A stretch of 64,000 bases of DNA from an uncultured Mycoplasmatota bacterium (GCA_948434005.1 CAOJEH010000002.1:62001-126000), one strand, 5' to 3'; positions 25,341 through 35,554 are shown, counted from the first letter of the stretch. The notes: generated from the letters alone by a model not told the origin. A program made the numbers and translations.

Positions 25341-27098
25341 ATGAAAGACTTTAAAGAAAAACTAGCTTTAGTACCAACTTCACCAGGTAGTTATCAAATG
25401 AAAAACAAAGATGGAGTAATTATCTATGTAGGAAAAGCTAAAAATTTACAAAGAAGATTACGCTCATATTTTACAAGAAGTTTAACAGGAAAAACTGCTA
25501 TGTTAGTTGAAGATATAGATGATTTTGAATATATTGTAACTTCATCAGAATTAGAATCATTAATATTAGAAATTAATCTAATTAAGAAATATAACCCTAA
25601 ATACAATATTTTATTAAAAGATGATAAATCGTATCCATATATCGAATTAACTAAAGATAAATTTCCTATTTTAAAAGTAGTTAGAAATGTAAAAAGAAAG
25701 AAAAATAAAAACTATTTATACGGACCATATCCAAATGCATATGCTGCAAGAAGAACTGTTGAAATGCTAAATAGAATTTATCCACTTAGAAAATGTAATA
25801 ACCTAAAGAAAGAATTGTGCCTATATTATCATATAAATGAGTGTTTAGGCTATTGCAAAAAAGAGGTTAACAAAGAGGAAATAAATACTATGACTAAAGA
25901 AATAACTAGTTTTTTAAAAGGAGACTCTAAAGCTGTAATCGATAAAATTACTAATGAAATGTATAAAGCCAGTAATAGTCTAAATTATGAAAGAGCAAAT
26001 GAATTAAAGATTATGTTAAATGATATTAACATTACATTAGATAAACAAAAAATAGATCTTAACAATAACTATAATTTCGATTTACTTAATTATTATCAAG
26101 ATAAAAGTTATTTATCCATTCAAATCTTTTTTGTACGAGGAGGTCTACTTGTAGGAAGACATGAAGAAATAGTCGGTTTTTTAGATAATGAAGAAATTAT
26201 AGAATATGTAATTAAATTTTATGATAATAGATCATTGCTTCCAAAACAATTACTCGTACCAGAAGAACTAGACAGTAATTTATTAAAAGAATATTTTGAT
26301 ATAAAAGTAGAAACACCAAAAAGAGGTAAATTATATTCCCTTATGAAACTAGCAGGTGAAAATGCTAAACAAAAACTTGATGTGGAAGAAGAGATTTTAA
26401 AGAAAAAAGATGATTTAAGAATAGAAGCTATTAATGAACTTAAAGATATATTAAAACTAGATAAAGTATCTAGAATGGAATCATTTGATAATTCTCATCT
26501 CTTTGGAACATTTTATGTAGGTGGTATGGTTGTATTTAATGATTTTATTCCATTAAAAAACGAATATAGAAAATATAAGCTAAAAGCAGAAGTTAATGAT
26601 GATTTATCTGCTATGAAGGAAGTAATATATAGAAGATACTATAAAGTAATAATGGAAAACCTAGAAAAGCCTGATTTAATTGTATTAGATGGAGGCAAAA
26701 CTCAAATAACTATATGTAAAGAAATAATCAAGAGTCTAGGTCTAAATATACCTATAATTGGACTAGTAAAAAATAAAAGTCATAAAACAAATGAAATTAT
26801 GGATAGTAACTATAATATCTTGCCTGTAAAAAAAGATAGTAATTTGTTTTTATTTCTAACAAGAATTCAAGATGAAGTCCATAGATATGCTATTACATAT
26901 CATAGAAATATAAAAGCTAAAGGTGCACTTTCTTCACTTCTAGATATAGCACCCGGTATAGGAAACGTTAAGAAAAAAGAATTATTAAAAACATTTGGAT
27001 CCTTAAAGAAAATGAAAGAAGCGTCTTTAAAAGATTTAGAAAAAGTGTTAAATAAAAAAGTTGCTAAAAACTTGTTTTTATATTTAAAAGATTTGTAG
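25341..27098 (+). CDS. uvrC: UvrC, excinuclease ABC subunit C
   Basis: A 585-residue UvrC, which makes both incisions around bulky DNA lesions in nucleotide excision repair. The N-terminal GIY-YIG nuclease (residues about 12-95) shows SPGSYQMKN and VIYVGKAKNLQRRL. The UVR motif that binds UvrB lies near 200-235. The RNase H-like endonuclease half has ESFDNSHLFGTFYVGGMVVF and DLIVLDGGKTQI. A C-terminal helix-hairpin-helix region (IAPGIGNVKKKELLKTFG) closes the protein. All catalytic stretches are present. Start after GGTGGTAAT. Confidence 0.97.
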   Translation: MKDFKEKLALVPTSPGSYQMKNKDGVIIYVGKAKNLQRRLRSYFTRSLTGKTAMLVEDIDDFEYIVTSSELESLILEINLIKKYNPKYNILLKDDKSYPYIELTKDKFPILKVVRNVKRKKNKNYLYGPYPNAYAARRTVEMLNRIYPLRKCNNLKKELCLYYHINECLGYCKKEVNKEEINTMTKEITSFLKGDSKAVIDKITNEMYKASNSLNYERANELKIMLNDINITLDKQKIDLNNNYNFDLLNYYQDKSYLSIQIFFVRGGLLVGRHEEIVGFLDNEEIIEYVIKFYDNRSLLPKQLLVPEELDSNLLKEYFDIKVETPKRGKLYSLMKLAGENAKQKLDVEEEILKKKDDLRIEAINELKDILKLDKVSRMESFDNSHLFGTFYVGGMVVFNDFIPLKNEYRKYKLKAEVNDDLSAMKEVIYRRYYKVIMENLEKPDLIVLDGGKTQITICKEIIKSLGLNIPIIGLVKNKSHKTNEIMDSNYNILPVKKDSNLFLFLTRIQDEVHRYAITYHRNIKAKGALSSLLDIAPGIGNVKKKELLKTFGSLKKMKEASLKDLEKVLNKKVAKNLFLYLKDL

Positions 27099-27121
27099 TA
27101 TAATGAAAATAGGTGATTTAT

Positions 27122-27565
27122 ATGAAAAAGAATAATAAAGGTTTTACATTAATAGAAATTTTAGCTACAGTAGTAATATTAGGTATACTAGCAACAATTG
27201 CTATAGTTGGAACAATAAAATATTTAAATAAATCTCGAGAAAAATCTTATACAATGATGTCACAAAGTATATATGAATCTGCACAAAACTGCATAATAGA
27301 TAATAAATGCAAACTATATGATAACATATCTACCGATGCCTTAATAGAATATGGATATTTAGATAAACTTAAAAATCCTGTAGCATCAAAAAAAGACTGT
27401 GAAGGTTCTGTCTATATAGATGATGATTACTCAAATACAAATAAAACTGGATTTAAAAAATACACCTTCAAAGTCACATTAGAATGTGATGGAATAAATG
27501 TTAAAGAAAAAACACTAATTTGGCCAGAAGCAAAAAAGAAGAAAAAAGATAGATATAATTATTAA
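27122..27565 (+). CDS. Type IV pilin-like protein with prepilin cleavage motif
   Basis: A 147-residue protein with a class III signal: positively charged MKKNNKG, cleavage site G/FTLIE, then a hydrophobic helix EILATVVILGILATIAI with Glu5 of the mature form. After cleavage it would be a pilin or pseudopilin. The C-terminal domain is small, with four Cys (CIIDNKC, KKDCEGS, LECDG), and a strongly basic tail follows. The true start is the ATG after GGTGATTT; the upstream GTG at 27113 is in the ribosome-binding site. No pilus ATPase, platform protein or prepilin peptidase gene is in the window. It sits between uvrC and mutL. Confidence 0.85.
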   Translation: MKKNNKGFTLIEILATVVILGILATIAIVGTIKYLNKSREKSYTMMSQSIYESAQNCIIDNKCKLYDNISTDALIEYGYLDKLKNPVASKKDCEGSVYIDDDYSNTNKTGFKKYTFKVTLECDGINVKEKTLIWPEAKKKKKDRYNY

Positions 27566-27575
27566 AGGTGATTTT

Positions 27576-29318
27576 ATGTCAAATATAAAAGTAATGGATG
27601 AAAATTTAGCTAATAAAATTGCTGCTGGAGAAGTAGTTGAGAAGACTATGAACGTAGTAAAAGAATTAGTTGAAAACAGTATTGATGCAGAAAGTTCTAT
27701 TATTAAAATAGAACTAATTGATTCTGGAGTAAAAGAAATAAAAGTAACTGATAATGGTAGGGGTATGGATAAAGAAGACGCAGAGCTTGCTTTTTCTCGT
27801 CACGCTACTTCTAAATTAAAGGATATAGATGATTTATTTAATATAGAATCCTTAGGTTTTAGAGGTGAGGCTTTACCATCTATTGCTGCAGTATCCAACG
27901 TAGAATTAAAGACATCTAATAAAGAAGTAGGAACAAAAATAACTATATCAGGCGGCAAGAATAAAAAAATAGAAACCTCTGATTTACAAGAAGGTACAAC
28001 AATTACTGTATCTGATTTATTTTATAACACTCCTGTACGTTTAAAATATTTAAAGAATTTATATATAGAACTTGCTAATATAACTGAATATATAAACAAA
28101 ATGGCGCTAGCTTATCCAAATATTAAATTCACTTTAATTAATAATGATAAAGTTCTACTAGATACAACAGGCAAGGGAGATTTATTAAAAGTTATTTATA
28201 ATATATATGGCGTTGATACAGCGAAGAAAATGATAGAAATAAGTGGAGAAAATGACGATTACTATATCTCGGGATATATTTCATACCCAGAAATTGCTAG
28301 ATCAAATAGAAATTCGATAACTACATTAGTAAATGGTAGAGTCATTAAAAATAATAGATTAAATAAAGCCATAATAGATAGCTATCATACATATATACCT
28401 AAAGAAAAATTCCCAGTAGTAGTTTTAAATATAGATGTTGATCCAGTATTAATAGATATTAATATTCATCCTACTAAAATGGATATAAAATTTTCCAAAT
28501 TTGATGAATTAGAAAAATTAATAATTAAAGAGGTAAAAGATAAATTAGAAAAACTCTTATTAATACCAAATGTAGCAGTAAGAGATGAAGAAGTTGATTA
28601 TGAAATCAGTAAACCAAAATCATCTATAAAAAAAGAAGTAAAAGAAGAAAATATAGAAAATAACACTACTACTTATGAAGAAATATCACTAGATTTTGAA
28701 GTGAATGATGGTGAGACTAGTGAAGAAGTAACTAGAATCAAAAAGATGATTCCAAAAGGTATTGTATATTCTACTTACATAATAGCAGAAAACGAAGATG
28801 GAATGTATATAATAGATCAGCATGCTGCAGCTGAAAGAATTAATTATGAAAAAGTCTTAAAAGAAGTAACTAAAGATAATCCAGTTATTTTGGATTTATT
28901 AGTACCAATAAAAATAGAACTACCTAGTAATGAATATTTAATATTAAAAGAAAAACTAGATACTTTAATTAATATGGGGTTTAATATCGAAGATTTTGGA
29001 ACTAATACTATTATTATTAGAAGTCATCCTAATTGGATAAAAGAAGGATATGAAGAAGAAGATATAAAAAAAGTAATAGATATTATTATCGTAAATGAAA
29101 AATTTGATTTAGATAAATTTGTATGGAGAATATCAGCTACTCAAGCATGTAGAATGAGCATAAAAGCTAACGACTATATAAACTATGAAGATCAAGAATA
29201 TTTATTAGATGAATTAAGAAAATGTGAAAATCCTTTTACTTGTCCTCATGGAAGACCTACTATAATAACTTATACAAAATATGATTTAGAAAAACTATTT
29301 AAAAGGGCGATGGATTAA
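27576..29318 (+). CDS. mutL: MutL, DNA mismatch repair protein
   Basis: A 580-residue GHKL-ATPase. It couples mismatch recognition by MutS to strand incision. N-terminal ATPase motifs: KELVENSIDAES, DNGRGM, FSRHATSKL, SLGFRGEALPSI. The C-terminal dimerisation domain carries the metal-dependent endonuclease motifs IIDQHAAAERINYE and CPHGRPT, as in MutL proteins of bacteria that lack MutH. A middle linker is acidic and Ser/Glu-rich. Its stop overlaps the miaA start by one base, giving a mutL-miaA pair. Start after GGTGATTTT. Confidence 0.97.
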   Translation: MSNIKVMDENLANKIAAGEVVEKTMNVVKELVENSIDAESSIIKIELIDSGVKEIKVTDNGRGMDKEDAELAFSRHATSKLKDIDDLFNIESLGFRGEALPSIAAVSNVELKTSNKEVGTKITISGGKNKKIETSDLQEGTTITVSDLFYNTPVRLKYLKNLYIELANITEYINKMALAYPNIKFTLINNDKVLLDTTGKGDLLKVIYNIYGVDTAKKMIEISGENDDYYISGYISYPEIARSNRNSITTLVNGRVIKNNRLNKAIIDSYHTYIPKEKFPVVVLNIDVDPVLIDINIHPTKMDIKFSKFDELEKLIIKEVKDKLEKLLLIPNVAVRDEEVDYEISKPKSSIKKEVKEENIENNTTTYEEISLDFEVNDGETSEEVTRIKKMIPKGIVYSTYIIAENEDGMYIIDQHAAAERINYEKVLKEVTKDNPVILDLLVPIKIELPSNEYLILKEKLDTLINMGFNIEDFGTNTIIIRSHPNWIKEGYEEEDIKKVIDIIIVNEKFDLDKFVWRISATQACRMSIKANDYINYEDQEYLLDELRKCENPFTCPHGRPTIITYTKYDLEKLFKRAMD

Positions 29319-30199
29319 TGAAAGAAATTATAGTGATTGTTGGGCCTACTGGAGTAGGAAAAACAAAATTAAGTATAGAACTAGCAAAAAAAATAAATGG
29401 TGAAATTATAAACGCTGATTCTGTAAGTATTTATAAACATCTAAATATTGGTAGCGCTAAACCTACTGAGCAAGAGCAAAAAGAAGCAAAACACCACCTA
29501 ATAGATATTAAAGAATTAGATGAAGTATATAGCATTTATGATTATCAAATAGATGCTAGAAAAAAAATAGACGAAATATCTTCCAAAGAAAAAAGAGTAA
29601 TTATAGTAGGCGGAACTGGTCTTTATATTAAAGCTGCACTTTATGATTATAGATTTACTAAAGGAACAACATATAATACATATGATAGTCTAACTAATGA
29701 AGAAATTATAGAAAAAATAACTAGTAAAAATATGCAACTAGATATTCATCCAAATAATAGAAAAAGATTAGTAAGAACACTTAACAAATTAGAAAATAAT
29801 GAAGATATAACTAACTATAAAAATAAACCTTTATATAAATTAAAAATCATTGGTCTAACTACTGCTAGAGATAACCTATATAAAAGAATAAATAATAGAG
29901 TAGAGAAAATGATAGATAATGGCTTACTAGATGAAGTAAATAATCTAAAAGATAAATATACTAATTCTAATATATTAAATAATGCTATTGGATATAAAGA
30001 ATTTAGAGATTATTTATTTAAAAATAAGCCTCTTTCAGATGTTATAGAAGATATAAAGAAAAATTGTAGACATTATGCCAAAAGACAATATACATTTTTT
30101 AATAACCAAATGGAAGTTAAATGGTTTAATGTAGACTATAACGACTTTAATAATACAATTAATGAAGTAGAAGAATATTTAAAATTGACAAATATATAA
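29318..30199 (+). CDS. miaA: MiaA, tRNA dimethylallyltransferase
   Basis: A 293-residue enzyme that adds a dimethylallyl group to A37 of tRNAs reading UNN codons. P-loop GPTGVGKTKLS at residues 8-18, followed by INADSVSIYKHLNIGSAKPT, HHLID and VGGTGLYIKAAL. It overlaps mutL by a single base, so it is translationally coupled. The catalytic and substrate-binding motifs are intact. It is a little shorter than the usual 300-320 residues. Confidence 0.97.
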   Translation: MKEIIVIVGPTGVGKTKLSIELAKKINGEIINADSVSIYKHLNIGSAKPTEQEQKEAKHHLIDIKELDEVYSIYDYQIDARKKIDEISSKEKRVIIVGGTGLYIKAALYDYRFTKGTTYNTYDSLTNEEIIEKITSKNMQLDIHPNNRKRLVRTLNKLENNEDITNYKNKPLYKLKIIGLTTARDNLYKRINNRVEKMIDNGLLDEVNNLKDKYTNSNILNNAIGYKEFRDYLFKNKPLSDVIEDIKKNCRHYAKRQYTFFNNQMEVKWFNVDYNDFNNTINEVEEYLKLTNI

Positions 30200-30241
30200 T
30201 AACATATTATAATAAGTGGCATTAATGGAGGTATTTATATT

Positions 30242-30832
30242 ATGGATGAGGATACAAAAACACTTATAGAATGGTATGAAGATTTAAAAGCATATGTCTA
30301 TCAAGAAATTGAAGGTATTACTATAACAGGATTAGTAATTTTAGGAGTAGCCTCAGTATTAACTGGTGTATATTTAAATAAGAAGGAACAAGCTGATACA
30401 GAAGCTACGAATAAAGCAAAAATAGAAAAAGAAATTAATAGTGAAGATAACATCATAACATGGAATAATATTGCAAACACTGACGTTCTTAAAATCAAAA
30501 CTCTAGACGGTAAAGAGGACATTATATTTGTCAATTACGAACGTATTGTTATTAAAGAAGGTTATACAATATACAATGTAACGGATATATTAAAAGAATT
30601 CCCATCATTTCAAGTAAATTCAGATAAGAACAAAGTTCTAACAAACTCATTTACTATAGAAGAACAATTAGGAGATCTAACAAGCTATTTAACAGTAAAT
30701 AATTATATTCAAAACTCTTATACAGAAGAAGAACTAGAAAACTTTAGAACAGAAATCAAAGCAGCCGAGTTAAATAACAAAAAGCAAGACAAACCAAAAG
30801 GTATGTGCAAATCAAATTCCAACTATAAATAG
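30242..30832 (+). CDS. Single-pass membrane protein of unknown function
   Basis: A 196-residue protein with a helix at about residues 25-45 (ITGLVILGVASVLTGVYL) preceded by an acidic N-terminus and followed by a charged, mostly beta region. GGAGG ribosome-binding site. It lies between miaA and mutS with its own terminator. No recognised domain; the repeated pattern of strands in the middle (VLKIKTLDGKEDIIFVNYERIVIKEG) could be a small beta domain. Function unknown. Confidence 0.5.
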   Translation: MDEDTKTLIEWYEDLKAYVYQEIEGITITGLVILGVASVLTGVYLNKKEQADTEATNKAKIEKEINSEDNIITWNNIANTDVLKIKTLDGKEDIIFVNYERIVIKEGYTIYNVTDILKEFPSFQVNSDKNKVLTNSFTIEEQLGDLTSYLTVNNYIQNSYTEEELENFRTEIKAAELNNKKQDKPKGMCKSNSNYK

Positions 30833-30847
30833 TAATTGTAATTAAAT

Positions 30848-30872
30848 AGAGATTAATTTCTCTTTTTTTATT
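30848..30872 (+). terminator. Intrinsic terminator
   Basis: TAGAGA / TCTCTT-type hairpin (GAGATTAATTTCTC) followed by a run of seven T. Confidence 0.7.
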
Positions 30873-30888
30873 TATGTATGTCAAATTA

Positions 30889-30917
30889 TAGACTTATATT
30901 TCTTATTTTGATACAAT
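30889..30917 (+). promoter_or_regulatory. mutS promoter
   Basis: TAGACT at 30889-30894 and TACAAT at 30912-30917 with a 17-base spacer; the TGA before TACAAT makes an extended -10. Confidence 0.5.
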
Positions 30918-30933
30918 AAATATGGTGAATACG

Positions 30934-33489
30934 ATGAAAAGAAGTAGCGTAGATAGAGAAAAATTAAGTCCAATGATGAAAGACTATATGATTTTAAAAG
31001 ATAATTACGAAGACTGTATTGTCTTTTATAGACTTGGTGATTTCTATGAAATGTTTTTTGAAGATGCAATTACAGCATCAAGAGAGTTAGAGCTTACTCT
31101 AACAGGTAAATCAGCTGGTCTAGAAGAAAAAGTTCCTATGTGTGGTATACCTCATCATGCATATTCAAATTATATAGACAGTTTAATAGAAAAAGGTTAT
31201 AAAGTAGCAATAGCAGAACAATTAGAAGATCCAAAAACAGCTAAAGGTATAGTAAAAAGAGATGTAATTCAGGTCGTAACAAGAGGAACAAGACTTGATA
31301 ATAATTTAGATAGTAAAAATAATAACTACATCGCTAATATATATGATTTTGGCTACTGTAAAGGTATATCATATACAGATGTATCTACAGGAGAATTTTA
31401 TATAGAATTATTAGAACAAGATAATGATCAAATTATACGTGAAATAATGAAGCGAGGGTTTAGGGAATTAATTGTAAATGATGCTATCGATAGAGAACTT
31501 ATAAATACCTTAAGAGTTACGTATGGAATATTAATTTCTATTACAAAAGATTTATATGAAGAAGATGACTATAAATACATTTATGAAAACATTGAAGATA
31601 TTAGATTAATAACTACTATAAAACATTTGTTAAGTTACATAATAGATGCCAAAAAAGGTGATTTGCATCATCTTAAAGAATGTGAAATAATAAAAAGAAA
31701 TTCTACTTTAATATTTGATAATAATACTAAGAGAAACTTAGAACTTGTAGAGACTATTAGAACAAGAGATAGACAATACAGTCTTTTATGGTTACTTGAT
31801 AAAAATAAAACTGCTATGGGATCAAGATATTTAAAAAATCAAATTGAAAATCCGTTAACTAATAAAAAGGAGTTAGAAAGAAGATATGATTTTATAGAGA
31901 AAATATCTACTGAATTTATAATAAGAGATGACTTAAGACTAGCCCTAGATGAAGTATATGATTTAGAACGACTAGCAGGTCGTATTAGTTATGGTAATTT
32001 AAATGCTAGAGATATGTTACAACTAAAAAGAAGTTTAAATGCATTACCAAAAATTAATAATTTATTAAAACAATTAAACTATGATAAGGAAATTGACATC
32101 TTAGAAGAAGTTGCAAGTTTATTAGAAAAAACTATAAACGAAGATCCACCATTATCATTAAAAGAGGGTTCTATAATAAAAGATGGATATAATAGCGAAT
32201 TAGATGAATTAAGAAGTATAAGCAGTGGTTCTAAAGATTTTATTTTAAATATTGAAAAAGTAGAAAAAGAAAGAACTGGTATAAAGACACTAAAAGTAGG
32301 TTTTAATAAAATATTTGGATATTATATAGAAATAAGTAAAGGTCAAAAACATTTAGTTAAAGATGAATATGGGTATGAGAGAAGACAAACTCTTGCCAAT
32401 TGTGAAAGATATATTACTAAAGAATTAAAAGAAAAAGAAAATATAATACTTGGAGCAGAAGAAAAAATAATAAATTTGGAATATAAATTATTTATGGATA
32501 TTAGAGAAATTGTAAAAAGATACATTTCTAAAATACAAGAAATATCTAAAATAATTAGTGAAGTAGATATGTTGCAATCTTTTTCTATTGTAAGCGATGA
32601 AAATAAATTTGTAAGACCTAAATTAACTAAAGATAAAGATTTAGAACTAGTTGAATGTCGTCATCCTGTAGTTGAAAAAGTAATGAAAGATAAATATGTA
32701 TCTAATGATATTATTATGAATAAAGACACTAACATTTTACTAATAACTGGTCCAAATATGGCAGGTAAATCTACATATATGAGACAATGTGCTATTACAG
32801 TTATAATGGCTCAAATAGGTTGTTTTGTACCTTGTAAAAGTGCTAAAATGCCAATATTTGATAAGATATTTACAAGAATTGGAGCTAGTGATGATTTAGT
32901 AAGTGGGGAATCAACCTTTATGATAGAAATGAAAGAAGCTAACTACGCAATCAGTGAAGCAACTGAAAATAGTTTAATCTTATTTGATGAATTAGGAAGA
33001 GGAACTGCCACATATGACGGAATGAGTCTAGCTCAAGCCATATTAGAATATATTCACGATAATATAAAAGCTAAAACCATGTTTTCGACTCATTATCATG
33101 AACTAACTTCTTTAGAAAAGGATTTAAAGAATTTAAAAAACGTTCACGTATCTGCACAAGAAGAAGCAGGAAATCTTACTTTTTTACATAAAGTTAAAAG
33201 TGGAGCAGTAGATAAGAGTTATGGTATAAATGTAGCATCACTAGCAAAGTTACCTAAAGAATTAATAAAAAGAAGTGAAGAAATATTGAATATCTACGAA
33301 AATAAAAGTATAAAAAAAGAAGTATTCACACAAACAAGTTTATTTGAGGATACTATAGAAGAAGTAATAGAAATTGAACAGGAAAACGAAATAGAATCTA
33401 AAGTTAAAGATATAAATCCATTAGAAATGACACCAATAGAAGCATTAAGTTTTTTATATGAATTGAAAAAAGAAATTGATAAAAAATAG
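30934..33489 (+). CDS. mutS: MutS, DNA mismatch recognition ATPase
   Basis: A MutS of 851 residues. The mismatch-recognition domain has FYRLGDFYEMFFEDA, containing the Phe-x-Glu that reads the mismatch. The P-loop TGPNMAGKSTYMRQ is at about residue 605 and Walker B LFDELGRGTATYDGM near 683. Clamp and lever domains make up the middle. The C-terminal tail is acidic. The start at 30934 follows GGTGAATACG; the ATG at 30922 lies before this site and is not preferred. It works with the MutL encoded upstream. In most Bacilli mutS directly precedes mutL; here the order is reversed, with mutL-miaA upstream. Confidence 0.96.
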   Translation: MKRSSVDREKLSPMMKDYMILKDNYEDCIVFYRLGDFYEMFFEDAITASRELELTLTGKSAGLEEKVPMCGIPHHAYSNYIDSLIEKGYKVAIAEQLEDPKTAKGIVKRDVIQVVTRGTRLDNNLDSKNNNYIANIYDFGYCKGISYTDVSTGEFYIELLEQDNDQIIREIMKRGFRELIVNDAIDRELINTLRVTYGILISITKDLYEEDDYKYIYENIEDIRLITTIKHLLSYIIDAKKGDLHHLKECEIIKRNSTLIFDNNTKRNLELVETIRTRDRQYSLLWLLDKNKTAMGSRYLKNQIENPLTNKKELERRYDFIEKISTEFIIRDDLRLALDEVYDLERLAGRISYGNLNARDMLQLKRSLNALPKINNLLKQLNYDKEIDILEEVASLLEKTINEDPPLSLKEGSIIKDGYNSELDELRSISSGSKDFILNIEKVEKERTGIKTLKVGFNKIFGYYIEISKGQKHLVKDEYGYERRQTLANCERYITKELKEKENIILGAEEKIINLEYKLFMDIREIVKRYISKIQEISKIISEVDMLQSFSIVSDENKFVRPKLTKDKDLELVECRHPVVEKVMKDKYVSNDIIMNKDTNILLITGPNMAGKSTYMRQCAITVIMAQIGCFVPCKSAKMPIFDKIFTRIGASDDLVSGESTFMIEMKEANYAISEATENSLILFDELGRGTATYDGMSLAQAILEYIHDNIKAKTMFSTHYHELTSLEKDLKNLKNVHVSAQEEAGNLTFLHKVKSGAVDKSYGINVASLAKLPKELIKRSEEILNIYENKSIKKEVFTQTSLFEDTIEEVIEIEQENEIESKVKDINPLEMTPIEALSFLYELKKEIDKK

Positions 33490-33517
33490 TAAGATTTAAA
33501 CGTTAGAGGTGAAACAA

Positions 33518-34258
33518 ATGACAAAAATTATTATTTCTGATTTTGATGATACATTATATTTCGATGGATATATTAGTAACATAGATATTAATAGCATAAA
33601 TGAATTTAGAAAAGAAGGTAATCTATTTGTAATAGCAACTGGTTCTTCTTATACTTCGTTTATTGAAAAAATCAAATCATATCCTATAAAATATGATTAT
33701 CTAATTGTAAATCATGGAAGCTCTATATATAAAAATAATTTATTGATTAGTAATACCATTATAGATGAAGATACCCTAAATCAAATTATATCAAGATATG
33801 ATTTAGATAATCCAAATAAATATATCTTAAAAAGCAATACCTATGGTAATTTCTTTTCAACTGCAAAAGAAGGATTAGTTAAACCTACCGAATCAAAAAT
33901 AACTAAAATTCACCTTTTCTTTAATGAGCAAAATTATAGTAAAGAAATCAAATATTTACAAAAAAATTTCAAGGATAAACTTAACATCTATGAAGTATTT
34001 GCTAATCATATTGAAATTATTTCAAAAAAAGCTAGTAAAATAATCGCTATAAAAGAAGTTATTAAAAACGAAAATATAAAAGATAACGATATATATACAA
34101 TCGGTGATGGGTATAGTGATATAGAAATGATAAAAGAATTTAGTGGATATAGTATGAAAAATGCAGTTTTAGAATTAAAAAAATATTCAATCAATGAAGT
34201 AGATAGTGTATCTAGTCTAATTAATACTATAAAGGGGCAATATAATGAAAAATGTTAG
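33518..34258 (+). CDS. HAD-superfamily phosphatase (Cof-like)
   Basis: A 246-residue Cof-type HAD hydrolase: motif I SDFDDTLYFDG, motif II ATGSS, motif IV GDGYSDIEMIKEF, and cap typical of type IIB. Substrates are probably sugar or nucleotide phosphates. Start at the ATG after GAGGTGAAACAA; the GTG at 33509 belongs to the ribosome-binding site. The stop overlaps the start of the MFS-like transporter by 14 bases, which suggests the phosphatase and transporter are co-translated and may act on the same solute. Confidence 0.88.
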   Translation: MTKIIISDFDDTLYFDGYISNIDINSINEFRKEGNLFVIATGSSYTSFIEKIKSYPIKYDYLIVNHGSSIYKNNLLISNTIIDEDTLNQIISRYDLDNPNKYILKSNTYGNFFSTAKEGLVKPTESKITKIHLFFNEQNYSKEIKYLQKNFKDKLNIYEVFANHIEIISKKASKIIAIKEVIKNENIKDNDIYTIGDGYSDIEMIKEFSGYSMKNAVLELKKYSINEVDSVSSLINTIKGQYNEKC

Positions 34259-35441
34259 TAAAAACTTAGAAGAAAACGTGATTATTATGATAGGTGCTAT
34301 AAAAAAGATAATGCAAGTATTTTTAGGGCCATTTTTAACTGCTTATTTCATTAAAACATCAGCTGAAAGTATATCTGATTTATCTATTTATTATATATTT
34401 TCATATATTATGTTAGCACTTAGTACTTTCTTTGCTGCTAGCATTATCAAAAATAAATTTAGAATAGGAATGTTTAGAATAGGGGTTATTTTAAATCTTA
34501 TCTATATTATGACAATTATTATATTAAAACAAAAAATAGTCGACCATCTCCTTCTTATTTCTATACTTTATGGAATTTCATCAGGTTTATACTGGCTTCC
34601 TTATAACTTATTTTCAATTAACAAGATAGATAATCAAAATCGCACAAGATATATGGTTAAACAAAAGAGTATTACTTTATTAGTAGGTATTTTATGTCCC
34701 ATATTATTAGGAGGAATAATAACTGCAACAAATTATGAATTAACCGCAATTATCATATTTTTTATATCTATAATCCAAATTGTTCTATCCTTTATTTTAA
34801 AACCAGAAGAAAATCAATCTCTATCAAAGTATAATATTAAAAAAACATGGAGCAAATTAAAAGATAATAATCAAATAAGAAAAAGCCTTTTTTCTGAATT
34901 TTTAGTAGGAATGAATATTAGTGATGGTGCTTTAGAAGTAGTAATGACATTAATTATCTTTAACTCATTTAAAACAAATATAAATTTAGGAATTATCACA
35001 TCTATAGTAACTATCATAACAACAATTGCAGTAAAATTATATGGAAAAATATATAATCATAAAGATGATAGAAAACTAATAATAATTGCAGGTATTATTC
35101 CTATTATATCCTTAATATTAGTACTATTTATAAAAAACAATTTCACCATTATTCTTTATAATTTTTGTTATGTAATATTTACCCATATATTGGCTCTTGC
35201 TAAAGATATTAGACTATTTAATTTGTGCAATAGCAAACTTGTTGATCAAAACAACCAAATTGAGTATTTTTCAATAAGAGAAGGAGTTTTAAATTTAGGA
35301 AGAATTGTTGGCTATACTATTTTACTTATTGCCGGATTAACTGCTTCAACATTAGCTTTAAATATTGTTATGATTGTATTAACATTATCAATTTTAATAA
35401 TGAGCTTTAATATTAAGAAAATGAACAAATTCGAAAATTAA
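34245..35441 (+). CDS. MFS-like multi-pass transporter
   Basis: A 398-residue integral membrane protein with about 12 predicted helices (starting around residue 12 and pausing for a polar loop at about 190-210), the topology of the major facilitator superfamily. No conserved MFS A-motif (GxLaDrxGrkr) is visible, so the transported compound is unknown. Because it overlaps a HAD phosphatase gene, import of a phosphorylated metabolite or sugar is a possible but weakly supported idea. Confidence 0.7.
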   Translation: MKNVSKNLEENVIIMIGAIKKIMQVFLGPFLTAYFIKTSAESISDLSIYYIFSYIMLALSTFFAASIIKNKFRIGMFRIGVILNLIYIMTIIILKQKIVDHLLLISILYGISSGLYWLPYNLFSINKIDNQNRTRYMVKQKSITLLVGILCPILLGGIITATNYELTAIIIFFISIIQIVLSFILKPEENQSLSKYNIKKTWSKLKDNNQIRKSLFSEFLVGMNISDGALEVVMTLIIFNSFKTNINLGIITSIVTIITTIAVKLYGKIYNHKDDRKLIIIAGIIPIISLILVLFIKNNFTIILYNFCYVIFTHILALAKDIRLFNLCNSKLVDQNNQIEYFSIREGVLNLGRIVGYTILLIAGLTASTLALNIVMIVLTLSILIMSFNIKKMNKFEN

Positions 35442-35500
35442 AACTAAAATAAATAGGTATCAATAATTATAGTAGACTATATAATATAGTAGTAAAACAA

Positions 35501-35528
35501 TTGACTTATTCATAAATTGTGCTATAAT
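35501..35528 (+). promoter_or_regulatory. Sigma-A promoter
   Basis: TTGACT at 35501-35506 and TATAAT at 35523-35528, spacer 16 bases, 26 bases before the GTG start of the PP2C-like gene. Confidence 0.7.
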
Positions 35529-35554
35529 ATACTAAAATTAGGAAGTGAAAAGTT

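Noticed and set aside
35441-35500. Repeat TATAGTA around 35470-35490 as an operator
   Set aside because: The short AT-rich direct repeats are too weak in this composition to support a regulatory call.
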